Shown one piece after another: positions 34,201 to 49,200 of a stretch of DNA of 64,000 bases. The notes under the pieces are model-generated. The model did no database searches, was not told the DNA's origin, and was given only the letters and a program-made list of their open reading frames with translations. This DNA comes from Loripinus fragilis (Eukaryota; Mollusca; Bivalvia; Lucinida; Lucinidae): the NCBI GenBank assembly GCA_964019695.1, contig OZ026522.1, positions 64,255,811 to 64,319,810 of the forward strand, written 5' to 3'. The first letter of the stretch is position 1. Every line of letters starts with the position of its first letter. The position numbers were made by a program, and so were the translations under genes.

Positions 34201-37200
34201 CTTACTAATTGGGAGACAACTTAATTTTATACTATATAAGCCACATTGCAAGAAAACCTGTCTTCAGGATTTGTGACCTGTTTATTCTCAAACTAGTCAA
34301 GATCTAGATCCAGACTGTTTAATCCTGAACATTCTTAGATTTTTTTTTACTTTCTGCAGATGACAAAAACACATTCAGAATCACCCAGCATGGAAAGTGT
34401 TTAATTCTTTGCCTGTTAGTGTCATGCTGAGTCCAAACTGTTTGACACTGTACTCTGATGGTATTCCCGAAAGAAATTTTTGAAAATAAGAATCTGAGTG
34501 AGTGCAGGTGACAATAAGTACCCAGCATTCAAAGTTAATGCTTTGCCTACTCATGTTACCTGCTGATAACCTTTGGAAACAGTTTGGACTGAGATTAGGC
34601 TCGACAAAACCTCGGGCCTGATAGGTATCTAAGCTGACACTGATGGTATTTCGAAAAAGTTCATTTTGAAAAAGCAACAGAAGACAAAAAAGCATGTAAA
34701 ATTCCCCAGCATGCAAAGAGTTAATCTGGCAGTGCTGTATAGAAGATGTGCAGGTAATGCAAGAAATGAGGCATTCTCTGACTTGGAACATTCCCTGGTA
34801 TTTCACACCTCATTGGAAAAGAACAAACTGACTACTTGATCCCTGTGTTCTCTGGATTGTTAGCTGCAGAAAAAATATCTTTGGATTATCATCCCTGTCA
34901 GATCTTAATTTAACCTTTGCATGCTGGGTAATTTTTCATGCTTTTGTTGTCTGCAGAATATTTTCTTAAATTATTGTTTAAAAAATATTCTTTCAAGAAT
35001 ATTTATTAGAGGCTCTGATGGTAAAACAGTTTGAATCAAGATCAGGCCCAACACGTCAATACACTCAATGGCTACCAAGGTGTTAAGTTAAAAAAAAGCA
35101 TGAAAATTCTATTTATTAGAATCATTACCTTTCACGGAGATGATAGAGTGCGAGAAAAGTCATTAACACATCCTTTAGCTCCAATTTATCGGTAATGGTT
35201 GCCATCTTGAGTTGCTAGTGTCGCGAAGAAGTCCGTAGGTAGAAGACTATTGATATGGTAAATGGTTGTTTTGGCTCTAGGTATCTATAAAACTTTGAAT
35301 ATGCACTTTCCATGGCAAAGGGAAACGGGGGTTCACAACTTGCTAGCAACGGCCGGCTTTTCTGGACAAAATGAAAGTAGGGTCAAAAACATAGTACCTT
35401 AGATTGACTTTCGTTGGAGTCGAAGGACTAAAATGTGTTGCTAATAACAAATTCTAAACTTTTCTGTATAAGGTATACGACCAATTTTATTTCAATGTTA
35501 GTTGGTGGGCGTTAATTAGAGGCTCAATTTTTTGGGAAATTTTCTTGAAAAATTTGCATTTTAGGCGTTCAAACTAGGGGATGGGTGTCTATTAGAGCAT
35601 GGGCCTCTAATAGAATTTTTACGGTACACCCGACAGTGAGCTAAAAACCCAGATATTGTGCCACAATATCTGGGTTTTTAGCCCACCTGAGTCGAAGGCT
35701 TATGTGAGGTATTAGTAGAGCTGAAGGCTCATATGTGAGGTATTAGTATGCAAATGATCTGGCCTCCATCTTCACCTTCGTTGTTAGCTTTTAGCAGGGA
35801 TGTAATTGTGGAAAATTATTTATCAGGTGGGGGACAGTGGTAACAAATGACTAAACTCCAGCTGTTAAGTTTTTAGACTTAATTTTTCGCAATAACTTTT
35901 TTATCTTCAATATTAGCAAAATATGTTCGCGATGAAAAGTATTCAGGAACATCTCCGCCAACTTCTCCAAGTAGTTCCAACATCCTAGATGCTGCAGGTT
36001 CATCTGTGCTTAGATGCACTCTTTGAGCATTTTAAGCAAAGCGCAAATTAACTAAGTCCAAGATGTCAGTCAAAAAGTTACATAGCACCGCCCTAATTCA
36101 ATTACTAAAGCGATGGATGGCTTGTTCAAATATAATAGAAATCGCGCCTGATTCGCTCGTGCGTTAAGCTAGAAGGGTCATCTCAAAACTGTTCATTTCA
36201 TAGCACGTGCATAAGAGGAAAAAAATGCACCTCATGCGATAACCCAGCCGTTGTTCCTACAAATGAGCCTGCTTTAAGTTGATTCTGCATATGCACGGTA
36301 AATTATGGGCATGTTAAAGGCAGTTTTATGTTATGCACAGACTTTGAAGAGCGGGATATGCACCGCTTCGGAATATTTTTTTGAAACTACCCCTTTCTGT
36401 CACGCCTATACAAATTTTACCTGTCAATAAAAGACTTAGAAAGTTAGGACGAATTCAATTTATTGCAAAATCTTCATCTATATACACAAAAATCTGTTTG
36501 CGCCACAAGCACAAGACCTTTTGGAGAAGTTGGCGGAAATTTTCCTCTACAACTTTCATCGCCAACACATTTTGCTAAAATTGTAGATAAAAAAGTTATT
36601 GCGAAAAATTAAGTCTAAAAACTTAACAGCTGGAGTTCAGTGCATAAATCCAGTGATAGAACTTGGTATTCCATGATTGCATTTTTACACATTCCCTACA
36701 GTTGCTTTTTGTGTGACTTTCCTGGTATTTTAGGTACTTACAAAGTTGAGGAAGATTCTCTATTGATAAGTATTGGCAACATCAGAAGCTTTATGTTCAA
36801 TTTTATCAATTTGTGTTGAGTGTTGCATTGCCCCGGATAAGACACATTTCTCATTCTAAAAATGGCAATATCTTCATTATTTCTAAATGGAAACCTGTGT
36901 TGTGGGTACTCATTAGAAGCGTCTCTGTGAGACGCTTCTAATGAGTACCCACAACACATGTTTTTGCACTGATATGAGAAAGTTAGCCATCGGTATCCCC
37001 CTGTAATCTAGGGGTTTGGTGTTGTTAAGGTGTAAATTAGAAAGATCTATTTTCTACAGGTTTTAATCGTAATTCTAACAGATAGGTTGATGCAAAAAAC
37101 TTCGATAACATTTTCATTTTGTGTCTGGCTTCTCTCTAATGACGGAAACAAAGCAAGAAAAGTTCAGCCGTAGTAAAAACTAGTAAAAAGATCATCCTAA

Positions 37201-40200
37201 ATAAACTAGGCTCCCGACGAACGGATTAACCCAGGGGTCGCGAGTTTGATCCTGGCCCGTGCCCATACTTTCTTGGAGATTGTCAGATCATGAAATAATT
37301 TCTACAGTCATTTTCCTCCGTTACAAGTGGAGGTAAGTGCACCAAGTTAAATGCTTAGTCAAGCATGCTCAGGAAAAAGTTAGGTTAGTCAACTGACCAT
37401 CCTGACATGACCATAGCTGTTGACTGGGACGTAAAGAATCAAACCAAACCAAAATTTATGCCAAACAAGACTTTCCGTCTTGGCTGATTCTTGACTGTAA
37501 CATTTTCAAAAAAATCTTTCAAGAACACTATCAGAGTGTCAAACAGAATGTGGGACTGATCTGGGTCCAAATTGTTTGCAAGCTTTATGTCAGCAGATGA
37601 CAAAGTAGCCGCTAGCAAGGAAAGAGTTAAATTTAATGAAATATCATATGACTGATGATCTTGAAAATAAGTGCTTTCCACTTGCATTTTGACAATAAGA
37701 TCTCTTTTGTTGTTGTAAAATAAACCTTATCTTGATTATCCACAACAATATTTAGTCTTCAACTACTTGAGAAAACTCCTTATATGAAAACTACTTCAAA
37801 ATGAGCCAGACCATCAGATATTGGTACTTATCCCATATGCACAAAACCATACTTTAAGAGGCAGCAATCCATTGATGCTAGATATCTAGTCTTTGTTTTG
37901 AACCTTCACTGACCATGCTTTCAAACGATGTGTATGTGAGTAGCAAAGGCTCTGGCGTGACTGGCGATTAGTGGCGAATGCACAGTTTTGTCTGAATCTC
38001 GCTGATCGCCTATGCGGCAAGTACCAAAATCTCATGAGCTGACCATGGCTCAAAAATACTTAGTCACTTGATAATGATTCAAGAGCCACTTGAAATGAAT
38101 AAGGTTGTTGGTCTTCATTGTTTTTGTTTTCTATAATATTTTTAACCAAAGTACCCATAATAAAATGAGACAGAAGCCACATACTTCAACATCTCAGTCC
38201 AGGACAGAACCATTATACTGTAAATTTGGAAATTTTTGCGAGAGGTTTATTTTTGCGAAACTTCGCTTCGAGTCTGTCTGAGAAAATAAAATCCTCGGGA
38301 AATGATGAGATCACTTTGTCTTTTGTAGATATAGCTAAATCATGCCTTAGTCATGAATTTTTAACATCGCAAATATGTCTTTTAAAGCTATTCGCGAAAA
38401 TAAAATTCTCACGAAAATTTCCGAATTTACAGTAACACGTACAATTCATTATAACACAGCTTTGTCTCGTCTTGTCACCATTAGAGTTTTAACTCTTTAC
38501 TTTGCCTACTAGTGTAGTCTGCTGATAACCTTTGCAAACAGTTTGGATTTGTTTATTATAAAGTTTCCATGTCATCAACACATTAATTATGTTCTTCTTT
38601 CTTTCAATAGACATGGTACCCGATGTGCTGGAGAGGTAGCTGCTCAAGCCAACAACAGTGAATGTAGTATTGGTGCTGCCTATGATGCCAAAATAGGGGG
38701 TATGTATAGACGGGATTGTCACTTGCAGAGTGGACAAAACACTAGTACAGTAAAACCTGTCTTAAGCGGCCACTCAAAATGAAGACCAAAATTGGTTTTC
38801 AAGACTGATTATTGCTTATATTATGCAGGTCAAAAGTATTGTGGAATCCAAGTGGAGCATTATTCAATACTTTCAACCTTCATTAAGCTACCATTTTCCA
38901 TGGAGACCTTTGTTTTGTCTATTTTGAAGTGGCCGCTTAAGACAGGTTTTACTGTATCATAAACTAAGTATAACAAATTCAATCTTCTATGCATCGGATT
39001 AACTCTTGGTATGCTTGGTAATTTTGTCACACCTGTTTCTAGCAAGGTGTGATGTAGGGAGATCTAATTTCTGTCCATCCATCTGTTTGTTTGTTCATCC
39101 AGCAATCAGTCTATCCATCTGTTAACAGTTTACATTAAATTGTGTTTCTCTGCAACAGTGAAACTGTGAGTGTCAATCTTGCATAGTAATTGTCCTCGTA
39201 TTACTCTTTTAGCAGGCACTGTGACTTGGTGACCTTGACATACATTTTGCACTTCAGTGACCTTGACATAAATTGTCACAGTTTTTCTGTAGCAGTGATA
39301 GTTGCGTAGTTATTGCCCTCGTGTTACTCTTTGAGCAGGCACTGTGACTTGGTGACATTGACATACATTTTGCACTCCAGTGACCTTGACATAAATTGTC
39401 ACAGTTTTTCTGTAGCAGTGATAGTTGCATAGTAAATGTCATCGGGTAACTCTTTGAGCAGGCAATGTGACTTGGTGACCTTGACATACATTTTGCGCTC
39501 CAGTGACCTTGACAAAAATTGTCAGTTTTTCTAAAGCAGTAATAGTTGCATAGTAATTTCCTCAGCATTCTCTTCAAGTTATGAACTTTTTTATGCTCAA
39601 CTCAACTGAGCATGGAATTTCAACTTTCCATAAAAACTGATATGCTGAAAAATAAAGACTTTTCTTGCTTTCAAACTCTCCGATGTTGTATTTATCATTG
39701 CAAATAAATGTTAAAATGCCAACACTAGTTGGCATTTTAACATTTATGTGTATGATAAAGATTATGCTCAATTTTGTTGAGCATGAAAAAAGTTTTATAA
39801 CCTCAGGGGCCTGGTGACCTTGAAATTCAAAAGTCATCATCAGTGGGGAAAGAGTTAATATTAGATCCAATTTATATGTTTGCTTTAGAGTCATCAAATA
39901 AAAATCAGAATAATTGCTTTCATGAATATTGATGCCTGTAGACACCTATGGGAGGTTTTTGTTGTCAGGTAATTTGGTTTATAATCTTAATACAGCTAAC
40001 ATATTGATCAGGGGTTACACATAGTGCAAAGTATTCTGAGCATAGGGTCAGTTAAGCTTGTGATTATGTTCTTACCCATCAGTTTAAACATGTGTTTTGG
40101 GTGCTCAAAAGAACCCTCTCATCGAGACGGTTCTTTTGAGCACCCACAACATATGTTTTGGTTGAGAAATAAGAAAAAGTAATTTTCTGTTACGCACTGT

Positions 40201-43200
40201 TATCTGGAGGCCTGCTGAGATTGAAGCTCAGTAAGCTTGTATGACCATTTCTGGAGTGTGTTCTCTTTGTAATATACTCATGTCCAATAAAAACGCACCA
40301 CTCTTTCAGGTGCGCCTAGTTGAGGCCTATCAAAACTTGTGCAAAATTTTGTTATCTGTGTGACTTTCTGTTTTGACGGTTGTTGTATTAAATGTTTCTG
40401 GCACGGGGCATCAGTAATATTTCCATATTAAAGACCTATCAGCAACTAAGGAGTTGCTACATTACAACAAGACGAAATTGCAAAAATGAAATGTTATGTC
40501 GTTAAATAGATATAGTCATTTTTGTAGGTGGTGCATTTTCATTGGACATGAGTATACTCTTCCACCATATGAGATACAGTATACTGTATAGCTTAGAGGG
40601 ACTGTTATAAATTTTGAGATGCCACAGATTAGCTATCTGTGCATTTATAGATGTTGATTTATTTCATATAATAATTGTCTGGATATTCAATATTATTCTG
40701 TTCTAGTAACAATACTTTGCCCAACATGATCCATGTGAAAGGCCACCATTGGAGACTCTGAAGGCACAATCTCGCCAGAGGCTTTCTCTGCTTGAATACA
40801 CTAAGTGTGAAAGTAGATGAAGGTTTATGCCTAAAAAAACACTGGATATCTTCACATGCATATTTCACTATTTGCTTGCTCGTGTTGACTATTGATAACC
40901 TTTACAGGCCTGATCTGGATCCAACCCATTTGACTTTCTGATGGTATTCCTGAAAGAATTTCTTTGAAAAGTTAATGTTGAAAAAAATATCAGCAGATGA
41001 CAAAATTGCATAAAATAACCCAGCATTGTATTGTATCAGTATATCCAGCCATATTTGGCTCATTCCCACAAGCCACAAGGCACAGGGATAATATGTGCCC
41101 GGCCGGGCAACTGACACCCCGAGACCTCTGTACGATCAAAACGTGCAAAGAGTTAAAATAACATGAAAAGCATAGGGCCAGTTAAGCAAAAATTTTAAGC
41201 GTAAAATTGTGATTATTTTCTTATCCATCCGTTCAAACATGTGTTTTGGGTGCTCAAAAGAACCATCTCATTGAGACGATTCTTTTGAGTACCCACAACA
41301 TATGTTTTGGGTGAAAAATAGTTTTCAGTTACGCATCTGGGGGCATGGATAAGTATCATGATTTCATGGGCTGGCCTATATTTATACTGAAGAAAATCAG
41401 CACTTAATTAAAACTGAGCATTCAGTAGTCTGAATTTAACCTATGGTATCTTATCTATGAGTGAAGTGTACTCTTGGAAGCTTACGATTTCCAATGCCAA
41501 CCGAAAAATTAAAACTTCCAGAAATACTTATTCTTCATCTAAATTTTGAGAGAAATTGGCAAAAATAAAAATAAAAAAGCTTAAAATCTTTTGTCAAACA
41601 TATATTTGACATGCACCTGGCTTAATCATGCAGATTTTGCTTTAACATTTTTTAGTGCTCCAATGTATACAGGGAGATTCCTTAACCCAAGAGTGCTCGA
41701 GTTGAGATTGGGGTGAGAGAGTCCTGACATTACTGAAAATTGTTGACTAAGAACTGAAGCATTCAAACAAAACAAAGTACAGTAAAACCTGTGAAAATGG
41801 CCACTCTCAAAAAGACTGAATATTGGTTTTCAAGACCAATTAATGCTTAATGCAGGTCAAAAGTAGCATTCTGCAATACTTTCTACCTTCATTAAGCTAC
41901 CATTTGTCATTAAGGTCTTTGTTTTGTCTATTTTTGAGTGGCCGTTTTACACAGGTTTTACTATACAGTTGAGGCCACTTTGAGTGCAATCGGGTTAATT
42001 TTAGGAATATCGGTAAAGAACTACAGGCAGATAGTTGAAAGACTAGACACACACAAACCTACAGATATCTACAGACATATACCGACAGACTGAATGACCT
42101 TACAGAATGATCTATATTGAGAAAAACTAGAGAATCAATCAAGTAAATGTCGCAATTCCTTGTGTAATATTTCAAAGAGATTGAAGCATTCCTGTCTGTA
42201 ATTCTGGCAACTTCATCATAACAACATTAATAATATTGGTAATTAATCTTTTCTTGCCTAAAGACTAAACAAGTAAAATATTGTATTGTTTTTTTCTTTC
42301 TTTGTTTGTTTGAAGTTGATGCTTTGCTTACGAGTCATTAATTTACCATCTTATCTCAGGTCCCTAGATAGGTGTGCATGATTTAAAAAAAATCTTAATT
42401 CTCAACCAAAACATATGTTGTGGGTACTTAAAAGAATGGTCTCGATTAGACGGTTCTTTTGATCACCCAAAACATATGTTAAAACTGATGGGTAAGACAA
42501 TTTACACAATTTTTACTCTCAAAAATTTTGGTTATTTTGACAAAATACCTTTACAATTATTTTTCAGGAGTGCGTATGTTAGACGGCGATGTGACAGATT
42601 CAGTCGAGGCCCAGTCCCTCGCTTTAAATCCACAACATATTCAGATCTACAGTGCGAGCTGGGGGCCTGATGATGATGGCAGAACTGTGGACGGTCCCGC
42701 CACTCTTGCCACTAAAGCCTTTTATGATGGAATTGCTAGGGTAGGTAACTATTGACGTCTTCTGTAAATGTCATGTCTGTCCATCTTCACCAGCGAAGGT
42801 TCTGTCGTATCTATCTATTGACAAACCCTTCACCTCACGACCCTCAAAATTTATTATTAGCGCAGACTAATCAACCAATGAAAACGCCAGGAAGGATTTT
42901 TTCGATAATCCCTTCCTGCCAAACAGATTAAATGTAGCAGTTTATCGGCATCTAATGTGCACCGCTGCTAAGTCTCCATATGTCCAGATAAGCAAAGATT
43001 TTGGTCGTAAAATTATTTATTTTTCTTCTTTAATTAAGTTCGAAATTATGTTCTGGGTGCTCAAAATAACCATCTTAATGTGACAGTTCTTTTGAGCACA
43101 TTAAACTTACATTTTAGTTGAAAATAAGAAAACTGAATGTAAGCTAATCACGCCGTCTTATCTGGAGACCTGGTGTTTATCGATTTTTTGCACTGCTTTG

Positions 43201-46200
43201 TGATTGATCATATTAATTGTTGCTATTTTCGGCTTATGACGTATTCAATCGGAGAAAATCAAAGCTGTGAGGCCAAGGGTTAGATTAGACAATCGCAACC
43301 CTTGGTAGGACAAGATGTGTCTGTGAGGCTATGAAAGTTGTTCAGTAATGTCAATCACACTATTCTGGTGCTATCAACCTAATACACTCGTAAAAGCCAA
43401 AATATATGCACTCAGAATGGGTCAAACTCTATAGAGTTTTTAATTGTTCTGTGAAACAGTAAGATTGAAAATCAACACATAATGGATCACTGTAAATTCT
43501 GAAATTTTTGCACATAGTGGATTACTGTAAATTCTGAAATTTTTGCGAGGGTTTCATTTTCGCGAAACTTTGCATATGCGAAGTTTCGAGAAAATAAAAT
43601 TCTCGCGAAATGGGGAGATCACTCTGTTGTTTGTTGATATAACTAAATCATGCCATATTCACGGATTCGGGAGCGAAGTGGCTCAGTGGTGGAGTGCTTG
43701 ACTCGAGACTGAGGGGCTGCGGGTTCGAGCCTCACCGGCGTCACTGCGTTGTGGTCCTTGAGCAAGACACACTTATCCTAGCTTAGTACTGGTTCAACCC
43801 AGGAAGACCCATCCCTGTCTAACTGAAAGATTGTTGATGAGACTTAAAGAATCAAAACAAACAAATAAAATAGTCGCGGATTTTTAACTTCGCAAACATG
43901 TCTTTTAATGCTATTCGTGAAATTAAAATACTCACGAAAATTTCTGAATTTACTGTAACTCAACATTCTAATGTACTTGCTATTGTACAATGTCTGATTG
44001 GATCGTTAGAAATTTGCAATAGTACATCTGCAATATACTGTTGCAAATTGTTTGACATCGTTAATTACGTCCCACTTCTTTGGATAACTTGGGCTTCAAC
44101 ACTCCAGTTTGATACTAAACAAAGAATTTGATGGTAAATAAGCACATATACGATAGGAAGTCAAGTTTTACGGCTCAGCCTACGTGTCACTGTAAAACTA
44201 AATTTCTGACCCTATATCCAACAATATTCCTCCCAAAATGAAATTTTTGAACACAATTAACCCCTAAATGAAGTGTGACGATAATTAGTTGTTGTATTCT
44301 AAAAACAAATTTTTATTTTTTTCACATTGATTTTCGGGGAAAACTTTTTTACTTTAAATTTTAGCAAAATGTGTTCGCGATGAAGTTGTTGAGGAGACTT
44401 TTTCAGCAGCGTCTCCCATTTCATGCGGGATTATTTGGAGAAAAAATGACGTTCTTAGTACTACATTTACATGTACATAATATATGATTTGGGCCTCGAA
44501 GCGACAAAACCTGTCTTAGGGGTTTCTGACAAAGCAAGACTCAAACCAGTCTTCTCTCAGCTACAGAGACTAGCTAGAAAAATGAAATTTTGCTGGTAGC
44601 AAGTCTACATATGATACTTTCAAATAAGCGAATAATAAAGGCACTGTTTGTGCCTTTGTTGTTCGCAAACCCCCCGAAGACAGGTTTTCTCGCCTCAAGG
44701 ACCATATGATTTATAATTTAATAATATAATTTTGTTTCAGGGTCGTGGTGGTTTAGGATCTATATTTGTCTGGGCCTCGGGTAATGGAGGTCGGGACGAT
44801 GACAGCTGCAACTGTGATGGATATACTAACAGTATTTATACCTTGTCGATCAGTAGTGTCACTGAGAATGGAAAGATACCCTGGTACTCAGAGGCCTGCT
44901 CTTCTACTCTCGCTACTACCTATAGTAGTGGCTCTACAGGGGAAAAACAAATTGTAAGTTTTGTGTAAGGCATGTATAGTGGCTCAATGGTAGAGTGTTA
45001 GACTTGAGATTGAAGGGTCGCCAGTTCAAGCCTTGAGCAAGACACTTTATCCTCTGCTTAGTACTGGTTCAACCTTGGAAGAGAGGAAACCGTCCCAACG
45101 TGACTGAAAATTGTTGACTGGGAAGTAAAGCATCTACACAAACAAACTAAATAATGCAGGAGTATTCACGAGATGTGGTTCTTATCACATAGGCCACCAC
45201 TTTCCTCCTTGCACTCACAATGTATGGATGTCAAAAACTACATCTCAATATATAGCTGCAGATGAAGGCATAAACCACTGGAAAATTACAAAATATAAAA
45301 CCTGTGCATTTTGCATTTAATTTTTGTACATTTCATGTAATTGTAATAACTAAGCAGAACTACCACAAACATTTATAGTTGATTATGTTTTTAAAATGTC
45401 TGGGGCTCATTCCTGAAAGTATTGGTAAAGTAAATCTGGGTGTACACTGCACAATTGTAAAGAAATGCAAACACTACATATAAGGAACCGTATGAGCAGT
45501 TTGTATTTTTATCTCAGAAAAAATTAACAATTTGGTTAATTTTCATGAAGAGAAGACACTAACCTTTAGAAACATCTTTTTTGGTAGATTGGAAATTTAC
45601 AATCATAGATACTTTTAAAGTTTATCCGTGTTAGTTGACTCACAATCCAGTGTGAATAATTATTCCTTTGAAGCCTCAAAATTGATAATGACCCACCCAA
45701 ACTTTATTACAACAAATTGGATGGAATATGGCTCATTATTAAATGCCTTCTACATTTTACATAGTAAAATTGCCGTTAGCACTCGGTAATATTTTCTATT
45801 GGACTGAATCCATATTGGCACAGTCACATGACGGTGCCAAAAATCCATAATGGGTCTTCAATATGGATTTTTGGCACTGCCTCATAGTGATGACGTATAG
45901 GAATTGTGCACTTTTTCTATTCTACTCATTTCAACATGACCGAGTAGATTTAAGAACCGTTATGAGACCCTGTTTTCCAATGTATTTTACGCTCAATTCG
46001 GGCCATAAAATAGGGAATTGCCAGAAGAATAAAGAATGGGACATCAGATCATGGTACAGTTAGGCTTTTCGCAGTTAAACAAACAAAATGACTAGCCCTG
46101 AGGCTGTTAAAGTACACGGGTGTCTGGTGATTTAAAGCTGATCGGATGATCAATCATTTCCTGGGATCGTTTTAAATTTCTGTCTGCTCTTCAAATAAAA

Positions 46201-49200
46201 TATTTCGAAAAAAAGTTGATTTTCTATGAAATACAGTGTAAGAAGAAAGGTATACCACAATCAAGATATGCATGAATGCTAATCTTAAGGCTGCCTCTGA
46301 TTGTTTTATTGACAAAAGTCTGTTGAAATGTCTCGTCGTCAATGACAATGTAAACAATGTTGGTCTTACTACGTCATTGATCTAACTCATGCTCTTAGAT
46401 GATGCAATAATTTTCATCACGTCAGTTTTTCGGTCTCAATGTCTCACGGGCGCAACAGAGATTATAGAAAAGCTAAATGAATTTGCGCGGATGTTATAAA
46501 AAGGTTATAATATGGCCGAGGTGTGTCTCTAGGTCATATTGGCACTGGATAACCATAAAGACCCTCAGGCCGATATGGCTACCCCAGTGCCAATATGACC
46601 TAGAGGCACACCTGGGCCATATAATAACTTGTATGTATTGAAAGGCCCAAGGGCAAATATGCAGTGCTGGGCAGATATGCGTGGTAACACGGCAGCGGCC
46701 ACATTTTAAACTTTTTATTACATGTTTACGCGTGGGTCTTTACGTCACGGCGATGTGAATGACGTCATTTATGATACTGATGCTGCACACGAGGGCCCAT
46801 ATGGTTGCACACCAGGGCTGATATAGGTTCACACGAAGGCTGATATGGGTTCACCTGAGCGGGCTGTTATGAGCAGTAGCAGCCCGGGTAACTAAGCATT
46901 TTGTCACTAATTTTAGTAAAACATATAATAAATGCAAGCATTGTATCTCAGAAAACAGGCGAGTATAACCAGGAAATGCCACAATCACAGATCAACCCAT
47001 TTACTGTAAAACACTTAATATTTGTGGCATCAAAATTTGGAGATTGTTAAAACTGACATAATGGCGTAGTTTAGGTTTGGGGTTTTCTCAATTTAATGCC
47101 CTTTAAAGTTATTTTCTATTTTCATAGGGGCAACTTTTAAAGGAAAGAATATGCTCCCTATCCTATAAGGAGCATATAGTAGCCCATTTTAACACATGGT
47201 TTCAATTGTGTTGAAACATACTTTACTGTTCAAAAGTAGTTTTTTGACGCGGGGGTATGTCGATTTATTGCTTATTGTGTAACTGAAATCAAAACTGTAT
47301 TTCGTAGTCTCATGTTTTGTCGATTTTTCTGTTTTTACCACCAATAGCTCAAATCAAAATTACCGCCAAATATAAGTGTTTTACAGTATTATAACCCACC
47401 ATAACTTCATGGACGAAAGTTTTCAGGATTATTCCTGAATTCAGGATTTTGAGGCTGACTTTCCATAGAAAGTCAGCCTCAAAATACTGAAATAGGCTGG
47501 ATATAATAGCTTTTTTGATATATTTACATTTGATCTAAAGACAATTTACAATGTAAACTTGAAATATTATTTTGAAGGCATACTATAAGTTTTAAAAAAA
47601 TTTGAATTTCAAAAGTTCAGGATTTTGGAAATTTTGAACTTTTACCCATGTAACTTTATTGTAACAAATTGGATTCCATCAGTATTGAAAGGGTATGAAG
47701 TTTTCGTTTGTGTCATTTCAGGTGACTACAGATATAAGACGTAGTTGTACAGAAACTCATACTGGAACCTCTGCCAGTGCTCCATTAGCAGCTGGTCTGT
47801 GTGCACTGGCCCTGCAAGCTAAGTAGGTCATCTCAAATACAGTCGAATCTCGAAGTCCTAGGGACTAGAGGTTTTATTTTGAAATATCCAAAATTTGAAT
47901 TATAGAGAGATAGACATGAAAATATATAACCCCCAAAACGATTATTATCTGGGTTTTTTCTATCAAACATAAGTTTTGGGCGTGTAAAGAACCATCTCAA
48001 GGAGCTGCTTCTTTTACGCACCCAAAACATATGTTATTATAGACAATTATTAAAATAGATTATGAATAGGTCCTAGTTTCTGAATCAAGTGTGTGCCAAA
48101 TTTATTTCGAATTAGCGAGTATTTTGAAAAATCAAATTCGAATTTTCGAGGTTTTACTGTAATAATAGAACAACTATATATTAACTCTTTGCATTTTAGG
48201 TAATTTTCATATTTTTTTGTCATCTGCAGATTGTTTTTTGAAATAACTGGTAATCTTTTCTTATAGTTCTTTCAGATATGTGAGTGCAGTGGCTCAGTGG
48301 TAGAGTGCTTGACTCGAGACAGAGGGGCCGTGGGTTCTAGCCTCACCAGCGTCACTGTGTTGTGTACTTTAGGAAGACACATTAATCCTAGCTAAGTACC
48401 GGTACAACCCAGGAAGACCCATCCCTACATATCTGAAAGATTGTTGATAGGACGTAAAGAATCAATTCAATCAAATATTTCAGGAATGCTGCAGTTTGGA
48501 TCCAGATCAGGCTCAACATTTTGTTGGGCCTGATCTTGGTCCAGACTGTTTGCAAATCAGCTGACAACACTAGTAGGCAAACAGTCAAAGCAAACATTCT
48601 GATCCCTATTTGGCTATTTCTTGTTGTATCATCATATACAGAAAAAGTTGAATAAAGCTGGCACATGTATCTCCTTGTGTCGTCTGCTGATAACTTTTGC
48701 AAACAGTTTGGACCCAGATCAGGCCCGACAATATGTCGGGCCTGATTTGGATCCAAACTATTTGACACTCTGATGATATTGAAAAAAGTTGATTTTGAAA
48801 AAAATCAGCGGACGTCAAAAAAGCATGAAAAATAACCCAGGATACAAAGAGTTAATGGCATCTATGCAAGCCTAAAAAACTGATGTAGCTGATAATTATA
48901 ATTATTCAAACTGAGGGAGAGGGGAATTAACTTTTCTTTTCCATCTTATCTTTTTTCTCTCCCTTCCTGTGGGAGACCTCATTTTGACTGGGCCATCATT
49001 GACAGCCAAACTTCTATACAAACAAAGAAACAAAAGCTGGGTTCTAGTAAACACAAAAAGGGTCCAGGCACATAAGAAAAGCTTCTCAATATCTGGCATT
49101 TAGTTAAGAGTGCGTAACAGAAAAATAATTTCTTATTTCTCAACCAAAACATGTTGTGGGTACTCAAAAGAACCGTCTCAATGAGCACCCAAAACATATA

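Noticed and set aside
39254..39577. 107-codon minus-strand repetitive frame
   Set aside because: Comes from the 122-bp tandem repeat.
48388..48768. 126-codon minus-strand frame
   Set aside because: Covers a SINE tail and two foldback hairpins; not a gene.
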